A stretch of 14,626 nt of DNA. Origin: an uncultured Oscillospiraceae bacterium. GTDB lineage: Bacteria; Bacillota; Clostridia; Oscillospirales; Acutalibacteraceae. Position numbers and translations under genes: made by a program. The notes below the pieces were generated by a model. That model did no database searches. It had not been told where the DNA came from and saw only the letters and a list, made by a program, of their open reading frames with translations. Location: assembly GCA_900543305.1 (NCBI GenBank), contig UQQZ01000061.1:1-14626 (forward strand). Reading direction: 5' to 3'. Position 1 is the stretch's first letter. Every line of letters begins with the position of its first letter. This document shows positions 1 to 6,296 of the stretch, piece by piece.

Positions 1-13
1 AAGCCTTTTCTTG

Positions 14-40
14 AACCACTCGCCCAGCGAGTGGTTTTCT
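14..40 (+). terminator. Rho-independent terminator of a gene left of the window
   Basis: A perfect 10-bp stem (14-23 with 27-36, AACCACTCGC/GCGAGTGGTT) closes a 3-nt loop and runs into TTTTCTTTAT on the plus strand. The minus strand has no U tract after the hairpin, so it most likely ends a plus-strand gene whose body lies before position 1. Confidence 0.75.
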
Positions 41-48
41 TTATATAC

Positions 49-75
49 AAAAAGAAGGCCCCTAGGGGCCCTCTT
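49..75 (-). terminator. Rho-independent terminator of the minus-strand esterase
   Basis: Arms 52-62 and 65-75 are complementary over 11 positions (core GGCCCC/GGGGCC, one G-U pair in the minus-strand RNA). They are followed on the minus strand by U residues read from the A run at 49-53. It lies 26 nt past the stop codon of the esterase at 101-916 and faces the plus-strand terminator at 14-40, so the two transcription units are insulated from each other. Confidence 0.75.
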
Positions 76-100
76 GGAAGAAAAACATTTAACTTGTGGG

Positions 101-916
101 TTACAGGCCAAAAAACTCCAAAGCCCGCTGGATAAATAGATCCCAGAACCGCCATTCATGGGTGTACCCCTCTGCTTCTTCAAAGGTGGCAGGGAGGCCG
201 ATTTTCTGGGCGTATTCCTTGAAAGTCTGGTAAGCGGGATAGAGAAAATCCTCCTTGCCGCTGCAAAAGTAGAGTCTGGGCAAGTTGCCTTCTTGGATCA
301 GTTGAGGCAAGTGGTCCCAAACATTTGCCTGAGATTCCAGATATCCTTCCATGCCGCCGAAGTTGTTTACCAGGTTTTGTACCCGGCGGTCAAAGGCAAC
401 CTGATCTCCTGTGGCTCCTGGGGTGTGAAGCACTGTCTTGTGCAGGTCATTGGGAGCGCAGGAGAGGATGGCAGCGGCAGCGAATTTTTCGGGATGGCCC
501 GCAGCGTACTGAATGGCGCCGCGGCCTCCCATGGATAATCCGGCAATAAAGTTGTCCTCCCGTTTGTTGGACGCAGGGTACCAGTTGTGGATCAAAGGCA
601 TCAATTCCTCAAATAAGTAATCCCAAGCCCGATATCCGGTGCCAAAGCCTGGCCAGTTCAAGTAGTTGGCGTTTAAGCAGCTGGGCATGACCACAATGAG
701 GTTTTTCTCTCGGGCATACAATTCGATCATACTTTTTCGGACCCAATCGGTGTGGTCTCCAAAGGTTCCGTGGAGTAACCAGAGCACCGGGTATTTTTTC
801 CCACTGCCATAGAATTCCGCAGGGGTCAATTCCCGGGGCTTGTCCGGCAGAATCACAGAAATATCCGTATTGTTTCCCAAACATTGGCTTTCAAAATTAA
901 AATGTACCAGAGACAT
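101..916 (-). CDS. Esterase-family alpha/beta hydrolase (FrmB/tributyrin esterase-like), copy 1
   Basis: A 271-aa serine hydrolase of the putative esterase family that includes EstA tributyrin esterases, S-formylglutathione hydrolases (FrmB) and feruloyl esterases. It should hydrolyse carboxylic esters in the cytoplasm; there is no signal peptide and the natural substrate cannot be read from sequence. Visible features are the oxyanion-hole region LLHGTFGD (48-55), the nucleophile elbow GLSMGG with Ser128, and a probable Asp223 (GKED) and His253 (THEW) completing the triad. I chose the ATG at 916 because GGAGG lies a few bases before it. An in-frame TTG at 931 overlaps that ribosome site and is unlikely. 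It is paralogous to the neighbour at 1072-1902 (same N-terminal pattern, same triad spacing). The 155-nt gap shows no clear promoter, so the pair is probably co-transcribed from 1962. Family confidence is high, substrate unknown. Confidence 0.88.
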   Translation of the reverse strand: MSLVHFNFESQCLGNNTDISVILPDKPRELTPAEFYGSGKKYPVLWLLHGTFGDHTDWVRKSMIELYAREKNLIVVMPSCLNANYLNWPGFGTGYRAWDYLFEELMPLIHNWYPASNKREDNFIAGLSMGGRGAIQYAAGHPEKFAAAAILSCAPNDLHKTVLHTPGATGDQVAFDRRVQNLVNNFGGMEGYLESQANVWDHLPQLIQEGNLPRLYFCSGKEDFLYPAYQTFKEYAQKIGLPATFEEAEGYTHEWRFWDLFIQRALEFFGL

Positions 917-945
917 ACTACACTCCTCCAATCATTCAATCGGTG

Positions 946-1077
946 GGTCAAGGCTTAGCCAGTGGCTCACTGCAGAATTCGTTTTCCAGCGGGTATCCAA
1001 CCGCGACCTCTAAAGCTTTACTCCCTGCCAAAGAAGCGAGGTACCAGCGTTCCCCCGTTATAGGTCAAGGCTCAGCC
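946..1077. repeat. Short direct repeat pair in the inter-esterase gap
   Basis: GGTCAAGGCT(T/C)AGCC occurs at 946-960 and 1063-1077 with one mismatch. The second copy covers the last codons and stop of the copy-2 esterase. It may be a relic of the tandem duplication or simply chance. The rest of the 155-nt gap holds no ORF, clear promoter or strong hairpin that I can see. Confidence 0.3.
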
Positions 1078-1902
1078 TTGGACGTGGCCTGAACTGATTC
1101 CTTGGACAGCAGGGTTTAAGGGCAGCCAGTTGAGGGCTTTTAAGATATACTCATCCCAGAAATACCAGTCGTGGACACCGGGCCCTTCCAGGTAGGTTAC
1201 GTCGTAGCCCAACTTTTGAAGGTGGTCCCGGAAATCGCGATTGACGCCGATCAGGCTGTCCTCCGTGCCGCAGGCCAGGAAAAATTTGGGTTTTTCCGCC
1301 AAAGGTGCCACCTGTTCTGCCAGGGCATCGTAGTCCATCTTGCTGCCCCGAAGCTTGGAAAGATCCCCGAAGACGGATTCATAGTAGCCCCGGTTGGTCA
1401 TCAGGTCATCGGTGTATTCCTTGTGTTCCTGAGCAGAATCCAGAATCAAAGCGGAAGAGAAGGCGCAGACAGCCCCGAAGGTCTCCGGGTTTTGCAGTCC
1501 GTTGACAATGGCCCCATAACCGCCCATGGATAAGCCCCCGATGAAGGTATCTTCCCTGTTTCGGGAAAGGGGAAAAGAGCGCCTGGTGAATTCCACCAGC
1601 TCTTTGCCGATAAAGGTGCCGTAGAGGGCGCTGGATTTGGGATTATCCACATAGAAGCTGTTTTCGCCGGCGGGCATCACCACAGCCAAATTTCGATCCT
1701 GGGCCCAGGCCTGGATTCGGGTACCGCAGACCCAATCGGTTTGATCTCCGAAAATTCCATGGAGCAGATAGAGGGTTTTCAGAGGTCGATCCTGAGGAAG
1801 GGCGTCATTTTGTCCCAGAGTTTTGTCGGTGGGAAGAATCACCTGAATGGGCACGGTGCGCATCAGGGAACGGGAAAAGAAAGTGCATTGCAAAAGAGCC
1901 AT
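1072..1902 (-). CDS. Esterase-family alpha/beta hydrolase, copy 2
   Basis: A 276-aa paralogue of the esterase at 101-916. It has the same fold signatures: LLHGIFGD (47-54), nucleophile elbow GLSMGG with Ser125, likely Asp215 (GTED) and His244 (GVHDW). The insert before the nucleophile and the C-terminal tail differ, so substrate preferences may differ. No signal peptide is seen. Three upstream in-frame starts (1962, 1935, 1914) are possible. I chose the ATG at 1902 because its N-terminus (MALLQCTFFSRSL) aligns directly with copy 1 (MSLVHFNFESQCL). In addition, the -10 box at 1934-1939 overlaps the 1935 ATG, so the more upstream starts lie at or before the transcription start. The ribosome site is weak (GAGG 12 nt upstream). 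It is the first gene of a probable two-esterase operon. It acts in the cytoplasm as a carboxyl-ester hydrolase; the substrate is unknown. Confidence 0.87.
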   Translation of the reverse strand: MALLQCTFFSRSLMRTVPIQVILPTDKTLGQNDALPQDRPLKTLYLLHGIFGDQTDWVCGTRIQAWAQDRNLAVVMPAGENSFYVDNPKSSALYGTFIGKELVEFTRRSFPLSRNREDTFIGGLSMGGYGAIVNGLQNPETFGAVCAFSSALILDSAQEHKEYTDDLMTNRGYYESVFGDLSKLRGSKMDYDALAEQVAPLAEKPKFFLACGTEDSLIGVNRDFRDHLQKLGYDVTYLEGPGVHDWYFWDEYILKALNWLPLNPAVQGISSGHVQG

Positions 1903-1933
1903 AGTATCACACATCCTCGTTGTTGTTTTCTCC

Positions 1934-1962
1934 ATTATAGAGGAAGCTTTTGGGAAAGGCAA
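1934..1962 (-). promoter_or_regulatory. Promoter of the esterase pair
   Basis: On the minus strand TTGCCT (1962-1957), a 17-bp spacer and a perfect TATAAT (1939-1934) are present. The predicted start near 1927 leaves a leader of about 25 nt before the ATG at 1902. Confidence 0.7.
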
Positions 1963-1993
1963 CAGGGGAATTTGCAGCTTTTCCCAGGAAATA

Positions 1994-2023
1994 TTGCAAA
2001 AGCCCCCTGGCCTGTGGTATGCT
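1994..2023 (+). promoter_or_regulatory. Extended -10 promoter of the peptidase C26 gene
   Basis: TTGCAA (1994-1999), an 18-bp spacer and TATGCT (2018-2023) with the extended element TGG directly before it. Only 31 bp separate its -35 box from that of the divergent esterase promoter. Confidence 0.6.
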
Positions 2024-2067
2024 AGGCAGGAACGTTTTCGAAATAACCATCCCTGAGAGGAGAGAAC

Positions 2068-2775
2068 ATGATGAAACCGATGATTGGTATTGTGTCCTTA
2101 TACGACGAAAAACTGGAAAGTTACTGGATGCTGCCCGGTTACGCCAAAGGGCTGGAAGACGCCGGCGCCGCTCCGGTGATTCTTCCCCTGACGGAAGACC
2201 CGGAAGCTTTGGCCCAGTACGCGGATACCTTTGACGGGTTCCTGTTTCCCGGCGGTCACGATGTGGACCCGGACTTTTACAGGGCGGAATCCCGGGAAAA
2301 ATGCGGAGTGTTGTGCCCGGAGCGGGACCGGATGGAGGAGAAATTCTTCCCTCTGGCTCTGAAAACAGGGAAACCGCTTTTGGGTATTTGCCGGGGCATT
2401 CAGCTGTTTAACGTGATGCTGGGAGGCGACTTATACCAGGATATTCCCACCGATTACCCCAGCGATGTGGAACATCACGAGACGGAGCCCTATGACAAGG
2501 TGGCCCACATGGTGACCATTGAAAAGGATACCCCCTTGTATGAGGCTGTGGGTGTCACGGAGATGGGGGTTAACAGCTATCATCACCAAGGCATCAAGAA
2601 TCTGGGAAAAGGATTGCAGGTGGCGGCCAAAGCGCCGGACGGCTTGGTGGAAGCGGTGTATCTGCCGGAGCATACCTTTGCGTTGGCGGTTCAGTGGCAC
2701 CCGGAATTTTCCCGGCTCAGCGATGAGAACAGCCGGAAGATTTTCCGGGCCTTTGTGGCAGCCTGTCAAAAGTGA
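2068..2775 (+). CDS. Gamma-glutamyl-gamma-aminobutyrate hydrolase family protein (peptidase C26)
   Basis: A 235-aa class I glutamine amidotransferase-like hydrolase of the PuuD/peptidase C26 family. It should cleave gamma-glutamyl amide bonds, for example gamma-Glu-GABA in putrescine breakdown or other gamma-glutamyl compounds. The exact substrate is not determined, and no other putrescine genes lie nearby. Visible features are FPGGHDVDP (60-68), the nucleophile GICRG with Cys108, VNSYHHQG (168-175) typical of the family, and QWHPE with His211 and Glu213 completing the triad. Length matches the family (about 230-250 aa). There is no signal peptide, so it is cytosolic. AGGAG at 2058-2062 serves either ATG 2068 or the adjacent ATG 2071. 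It appears monocistronic, with its own extended -10 promoter and a candidate terminator at 2808-2847. Confidence 0.9.
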   Translation: MMKPMIGIVSLYDEKLESYWMLPGYAKGLEDAGAAPVILPLTEDPEALAQYADTFDGFLFPGGHDVDPDFYRAESREKCGVLCPERDRMEEKFFPLALKTGKPLLGICRGIQLFNVMLGGDLYQDIPTDYPSDVEHHETEPYDKVAHMVTIEKDTPLYEAVGVTEMGVNSYHHQGIKNLGKGLQVAAKAPDGLVEAVYLPEHTFALAVQWHPEFSRLSDENSRKIFRAFVAACQK

Positions 2776-2807
2776 TCCGACGGGATTTATACAATTTGCC
2801 CTGATAC

Positions 2808-2847
2808 AAGGTGAAAGTGGAAAAAAACTGGGGGAATCACCTTTTTT
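2808..2847 (+). terminator. Candidate terminator after the peptidase C26 gene
   Basis: AAGGTGA (2808-2814) pairs with TCACCTT (2837-2843) and runs into six T residues (2842-2847). The 22-nt loop contains a further weak AGT/ACT pairing. The large loop makes it weaker than the other terminators here. Confidence 0.5.
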
Positions 2848-2868
2848 GCAGGAGAAGGGGCATGGTTC

Positions 2869-2896
2869 TTGCAAAATTCTCCCATTGTGCTATAAT
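2869..2896 (+). promoter_or_regulatory. ilvE promoter (extended -10)
   Basis: TTGCAA (2869-2874), a 16-bp spacer and a perfect TATAAT (2891-2896) preceded by TGC, giving a strong extended -10 element. The start near 2903 leaves about 60 nt of leader with a small AAGCC/GGCTT hairpin (2927-2943). I see no leader peptide or T-box. Confidence 0.75.
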
Positions 2897-2965
2897 TTTT
2901 TGAAAAGAAGACCGCTCATAAGGCCGAAGCCCGTTGGCGGCTTTGAAAAGGAAAGGTGTTATATT

Positions 2966-4036
2966 ATGCAGGAAATCAAGATTGAACGGACGAAAACTCC
3001 CAAGGAAAAGCCGGCGGACCAGTCCAAGCTGGGCTTTGGTAAGATCTTTACCGACCATATGTATGTTATGCCCTACAACCGCGAGAAGGGCTGGCATGAT
3101 CCTAAGATTGTTCCTTATCAGCCCATTTCCCTGGAGCCTTCCGCCATGGTGTTCCATTATGGCCAGGAGATGTTCGAGGGCTTGAAGGCATATAAGACGG
3201 AAGATGGCCGGGTGCTGTTGTTCCGTCCCAACAAGAACATTGAGCGTGCCAACAACTCCAACCGCCGTCTGTGCATCCCGGAAATTCCCGAGGACGACTT
3301 CCTGAACGCCCTGACCACTCTGGTGAGTGTGGACAAGGATTGGATCCCCACCCAGCCTGGCACTTCTCTGTACATTCGACCCTTTATCATCGCCACCGAT
3401 CCCTTCCTGGGTGTACGGCCTTCTGATACTTATCTGTTTATCATCATTCTGTCTCCCTCCGGCGCATACTACGAAAGCGGTCTGGATCCTGTGAAGATCT
3501 GGATTGAAGACGATTATGTGCGTGCAGTTCGGGGCGGCATTGGCGAGGCCAAAACCGGCGGCAACTATGTGGCCAGTTTGAAGGCTCAGGTGAAGGCCCA
3601 TGACGAAGGGTATTCCCAGGTGCTGTGGCTGGACGGCGTAGAGCGCAAGTACATTGAAGAAGTGGGCGCCATGAACATCTTCTTCAAGATCAACGGCAAG
3701 GTTGTCACTCCTATGCTCAACGGCAGTATCCTGCCTGGTGTGACCCGTGCTTCCTGCATCGATCTGTGCAAGCATTGGGGTATGGAAGTGGAAGAGCGCC
3801 GCATTTCCGTGGACGAGCTGGTTGCCGCCGCAAAAGACGGCAGCTTGGAAGAGTGCTGGGGCAGTGGTACTGCTGCGGTTATTTCTCCCGTGGGTGCTCT
3901 GCGGTATGAGAACACCGTCATGGAAATCTCCGGCGGCGGCATCGGACCTGTGAGCCAGAAGCTCTACGATACGGTGACCGGCATCCAGACCGGCAAGGTG
4001 GAGGACACCTTTGGCTGGACTGTTGAAGTGAAATAA
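2966..4036 (+). CDS. ilvE: Branched-chain amino acid aminotransferase
   Basis: A 356-aa PLP-dependent class IV aminotransferase of the long bacterial/eukaryotic BCAT type. It transfers the amino group between glutamate and the 2-oxo acids of leucine, isoleucine and valine, the last step of their synthesis or the first of their breakdown, in the cytosol. Visible features: HYGQEMFEGLKAY (64-76); RPF near 138-140; the PLP lysine Lys196 in EAKTGGNY; EEVGAMNIFF, the conserved cofactor-binding stretch; and LPGVTR. The ATG at 2966 has AAAGG 9 nt upstream and lies about 63 nt after a strong predicted transcription start. The frame stays open far upstream across the end of the previous gene, but that part overlaps it out of phase and is not coding. 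The gene appears monocistronic, with a strong terminator at 4083-4115. No other branched-chain synthesis genes are nearby. Confidence 0.95.
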   Translation: MQEIKIERTKTPKEKPADQSKLGFGKIFTDHMYVMPYNREKGWHDPKIVPYQPISLEPSAMVFHYGQEMFEGLKAYKTEDGRVLLFRPNKNIERANNSNRRLCIPEIPEDDFLNALTTLVSVDKDWIPTQPGTSLYIRPFIIATDPFLGVRPSDTYLFIIILSPSGAYYESGLDPVKIWIEDDYVRAVRGGIGEAKTGGNYVASLKAQVKAHDEGYSQVLWLDGVERKYIEEVGAMNIFFKINGKVVTPMLNGSILPGVTRASCIDLCKHWGMEVEERRISVDELVAAAKDGSLEECWGSGTAAVISPVGALRYENTVMEISGGGIGPVSQKLYDTVTGIQTGKVEDTFGWTVEVK

Positions 4037-4052
4037 GGAGACAGAAGACGCC

Positions 4053-4081
4053 TTGTCTTTTTGTCTTTGGTCCGGTATACT
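4053..4081 (+). promoter_or_regulatory. Promoter of the GH3 lipoprotein gene, overlapping the ilvE terminator
   Basis: TTGTCT (4053-4058), a 17-bp spacer and TATACT (4076-4081). The predicted start, around 4088, falls inside the left arm of the ilvE terminator hairpin. Transcripts from here would therefore carry only a shortened stem. Confidence 0.5.
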
Positions 4082-4082
4082 G

Positions 4083-4115
4083 GGGAGGAAGCGGATACGC
4101 TTCCTCCCATTTTTT
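4083..4115 (+). terminator. ilvE rho-independent terminator
   Basis: A perfect 11-bp stem GGGAGGAAGCG (4083-4093)/CGCTTCCTCCC (4098-4108) with a GATA loop, followed by A and six T residues (4110-4115). This is among the strongest terminators in the window. Confidence 0.9.
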
Positions 4116-4152
4116 AGCAAAAAAAGCCATTTCATGGAGAAAGGGGAAATCT

Positions 4153-5556
4153 ATGAAACGGAGAAGTCCCATCTTTCGAATGATTGTGCTGTTGTTGGGG
4201 ATACCCCTGTTGTTTGGAGGATGTGCCCCAGAGTTTTCCCAAAACACCCAGGGAAACTCTTCCACTTTGGAAGCGATGGCACCCACCGTTACACCTTCTG
4301 CCAGTCATTTTCCTGTGCAAAGGGAGACACCGGCAGAACCGGTCACCGTAGAAGGAGAGATTACCGCAGTCCGGCGAAGCAGTTTTACCCTTTTGCTGGA
4401 GGATGGGACCCAACTGACGGTGATCCCTTCCCGGGAACACATGGAAGACGATGAGCTCTTACAGGGAAATCGGGCACAGGTGATTTATCGTCCCCAGGAG
4501 CGTCAGGAGAATCAGGTAAAGGCCCTGCAAGTGACGGTGACAGTTCCGGAGGCCTACGCCCAGGTGGAGAAACTTCTGGATACAATGACCTTGGAGGAAA
4601 AGGTGGGCCAGTTGTTTTTTGTCCGGTACCCTGGTAAAAAAGCTCCCGAGGAAGAGGCCCGCTATCAGTTTGGGGGATACATTCTATTCGGAAGGGACTT
4701 TCAGGAGCTGACGAAAGGGGAAGTTGCGGCCCAGGTGGAGGCTTGTCAGAAAGAGGCGAAAATTCCCATGCTGATGGGAGTGGACGAGGAAGGGGGAACC
4801 GTGGTTCGGGTCAGTCTCAACCCCAATTTGCGGGAGACTCCATTTCCGTCTCCCAGGGAACTGTTTAAACAGGGCGGCTTGACCATGGTGACCGAAACGG
4901 AAGCGGAAAAGTGCCAGTTGCTGAAGGAACTGGGGATCAACGTGAATTTTGCTCCGGTGTGCGACGTTTCCCAGAAGGAGGACGCCTTTATGTACAGCCG
5001 TTCCTTGGGTCAGAATGCTCAGGTGACTGGCGATTTTGTCCGTGAGACGGTGGGTGTCTACCGGGAAGAGAACGTGGGATGTGTCCTGAAACACTTTCCC
5101 GGTTACGGGGAGAACGGGGATACCCATACGGGGGTTGTGGTGGACCGCCGCTCCTACGCCGATTTCTTGGAAGAAGATTTTCTGCCTTTTCGAGAAGGCA
5201 TCCGGGCAGGGGCAGGCTGCGTTCTGGTAAGCCACAATGTGGTGACCTGTGTGGACGACGAAAAACCGGCTTCTCTCTCAGGGGAATGGCATCGGGTATT
5301 GCGGGAAGAACTGGGATTTACCGGATGTGTCATCACAGATGATTTGGTGATGGGCGCCATTCAAGACTACTGTGATGCTTCCAGTGCAGCGGTGCAGGCA
5401 GTGTTGGCGGGCAACGACTTGCTGTGTTGTTCCGATTATTCCACCCAGTATCCGGCAGTTTGGGAAGCGGTGCAGAAAGGAGAGATCTCGGAGGATCGTG
5501 TGGAGCAGTCGGTGCGCCGGGTGCTCCGTTGGAAAGTGGCGTTGGGGTTGCTGTGA
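4153..5556 (+). CDS. GH3 family glycosidase, predicted lipoprotein (beta-N-acetylhexosaminidase, NagZ-like)
   Basis: A 467-aa secreted glycoside hydrolase family 3 enzyme. An N-terminal signal (basic MKRR, hydrophobic 9-21) ends at LFGGC, so Cys24 is the probable lipidation site. Phe at the -3 position is atypical, but the context fits. Residues 25-62 are a Ser/Thr/Pro-rich linker. Residues 63-132 form a small beta-rich segment (VEGEITAV...LEDGTQLTVI) not usual for NagZ. Residues 133-467 are the GH3 barrel: GVDEEGGTVVR (209-219), KHFPGYG (313-319), the Asp323-His325 dyad (GDTHTG) typical of NagZ-type general acid/base, and TDDLVMGA with Asp396 as nucleophile. It likely removes terminal N-acetylglucosamine-type sugars from wall fragments at the membrane surface; this substrate is inferred from the Asp-His dyad. 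GGGG at 4143-4146 gives a good ribosome site. The gene may be co-transcribed with the acetyltransferase 142 nt downstream. Confidence 0.88.
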   Translation: MKRRSPIFRMIVLLLGIPLLFGGCAPEFSQNTQGNSSTLEAMAPTVTPSASHFPVQRETPAEPVTVEGEITAVRRSSFTLLLEDGTQLTVIPSREHMEDDELLQGNRAQVIYRPQERQENQVKALQVTVTVPEAYAQVEKLLDTMTLEEKVGQLFFVRYPGKKAPEEEARYQFGGYILFGRDFQELTKGEVAAQVEACQKEAKIPMLMGVDEEGGTVVRVSLNPNLRETPFPSPRELFKQGGLTMVTETEAEKCQLLKELGINVNFAPVCDVSQKEDAFMYSRSLGQNAQVTGDFVRETVGVYREENVGCVLKHFPGYGENGDTHTGVVVDRRSYADFLEEDFLPFREGIRAGAGCVLVSHNVVTCVDDEKPASLSGEWHRVLREELGFTGCVITDDLVMGAIQDYCDASSAAVQAVLAGNDLLCCSDYSTQYPAVWEAVQKGEISEDRVEQSVRRVLRWKVALGLL

Positions 5557-5575
5557 AGCAAGTGGAAGAAAAGTA

Positions 5576-5676
5576 GCCTCTTGAAACTCTTCGGGCCCAG
5601 GTAAACCGATGAGAGAGAATTGATGGAGTACAAGGGGCGTCATCAAGAGGCCGGCGTACAAACGCAGGCGAATTGA
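5576..5676 (+). promoter_or_regulatory. Possible structured leader with tiny ORFs before the acetyltransferase gene
   Basis: The 142-nt gap before the AAC-like gene holds a perfect 9-bp inverted repeat, GCCTCTTGA (5576-5584)/TCAAGAGGC (5643-5651). Nested shorter pairings lie inside it: ACTC 5586-5589/GAGT 5626-5629 and TCGG 5591-5594/CCGA 5606-5609. Within it are a 4-codon ORF (5609-5623) preceded by AGGT (5599-5602), and a 17-codon ORF (5623-5676) coupled to the first by a TGATG overlap. No U tract follows, so it is not a simple terminator. I see no convincing promoter in the gap, and it matches no riboswitch class I can recall. A function in regulating the downstream gene is inference only. 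Confidence 0.35.
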
Positions 5677-5698
5677 AAACCAATAGGGAGGGTTTTTC

Positions 5699-6235
5699 AT
5701 GGAAATTCGGGAATTTCCCCGAGGAGAATCGCAGTATTTTCGTCAAGGAGTGGCTCTGTTACAGGAGTGTTTTCCCCAGGCCTACAGTGGAAAGTTGGCT
5801 GAGCAGCAAATGAAACTGCTTTTGGAGGAAGAGAGGCTTGCTTTCCTGGCGGAAGAAGAGGGAACGCTTTTGGGGCTGGTCGGTGCCATCCCCCAGTATG
5901 GAGTCACAGCATGGGAGCTTCATCCTTTGGGGGTGACCACATCCCGCCGTGGGCAGGGGATCGGCAGGGCCTTGGTAGCTCGATTGGAGGAGGCCTGCGC
6001 TCAGAGAGGATGTCTTACCCTATATTTAGGGACAGACGATGAATTTTTCCAGACGTCCTTGAGCCAGGGGGATCTGTTCCAAGACACGTTTGAGAAAATC
6101 CGGCAGATCCGAAACTTGAAGGGGCATCCCTACGAATTCTATCAAAAACAGGGGTTTCAGATTGTAGGCGTCCTGCCCGACGCCAATGGTCCTGGAAAAC
6201 CAGATATCTTTATGGCCAAACGGGTGGCACGATAA
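5699..6235 (+). CDS. GNAT acetyltransferase resembling aminoglycoside 6'-N-acetyltransferase AAC(6')-Ii
   Basis: A 178-aa GNAT-fold enzyme. Recalled from memory, it matches the chromosomal AAC(6')-Ii of Enterococcus faecium (about 182 aa) over nearly its whole length. Shared blocks include GAIPQYG, WELHPL (72-77), the acetyl-CoA loop SRRGQGIG (82-89), YLGTDD, LSQxDL, HPYEFY, IVGVLPxANG and KPDI.MAK. The family acetylates the 6'-amino group of kanamycin/tobramycin-class aminoglycosides with acetyl-CoA in the cytosol. In AAC(6')-Ii the Glu-Leu-His-Pro-Leu strand and a Tyr in the C-terminal region have been linked to catalysis; here they correspond to Glu73-Leu77 and the HPYEFY motif. GGGAGGG at 5686-5692 sets the ATG at 5699. 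A bidirectional hairpin ends the gene at 6239. It may instead act on polyamines, peptides or an unknown amine. The family placement is strong; resistance activity is inferred. Confidence 0.85.
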   Translation: MEIREFPRGESQYFRQGVALLQECFPQAYSGKLAEQQMKLLLEEERLAFLAEEEGTLLGLVGAIPQYGVTAWELHPLGVTTSRRGQGIGRALVARLEEACAQRGCLTLYLGTDDEFFQTSLSQGDLFQDTFEKIRQIRNLKGHPYEFYQKQGFQIVGVLPDANGPGKPDIFMAKRVAR

Positions 6236-6238
6236 AGG

Positions 6239-6282
6239 AAACCGCCGAACCGAGAGTGTTTCTCACAGGTTCGGCGGTTTTT
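6239..6282. terminator. Bidirectional terminator between the acetyltransferase gene and recQ
   Basis: A perfect 13-bp stem AAACCGCCGAACC (6239-6251)/GGTTCGGCGGTTT (6268-6280). The loop contains a further GAGA/TCTC pairing. On the plus strand it runs into TTTTT (6278-6282). On the minus strand, the sequence after the stem is TTTCCTTTA, a weaker U tract. It sits between two convergent genes and plausibly serves both. Confidence 0.88.
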
Positions 6283-6296
6283 GTTGAAAGGGGGAG

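Noticed and set aside
990..1030. tRNA T-arm-like stretch (minus strand GAGGTCGCGGTTGGATACCCGC)
   Set aside because: The loop lacks the invariant C of TTC, the stem does not pair properly, and no acceptor, D or anticodon arms flank it. Treated as chance resemblance.
2519..2965. Upstream in-frame extension of ilvE by 149 codons
   Set aside because: It overlaps the peptidase C26 gene out of phase and runs through a terminator and the ilvE promoter. The BCAT family starts at the chosen ATG.
2897..2965. Leucine/isoleucine leader peptide or T-box for ilvE
   Set aside because: The leader is about 60 nt, with no Leu/Ile/Val-rich ORF and no T-box sequence. Only a 5-bp hairpin is present.
2837..4135. 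A 432-codon open frame antisense to ilvE
   Set aside because: It mirrors ilvE with its strong third-position bias, shows no recognisable domain, has no ribosome site, and crosses the ilvE promoter and terminator.
5278..5700. Minus-strand open frame starting MKNPPYWF across the gap before the acetyltransferase gene
   Set aside because: The first part reads plausibly, but most of it lies antisense to the GH3 gene and has no motif. Its start sits over the acetyltransferase ribosome site. Evidence is insufficient.
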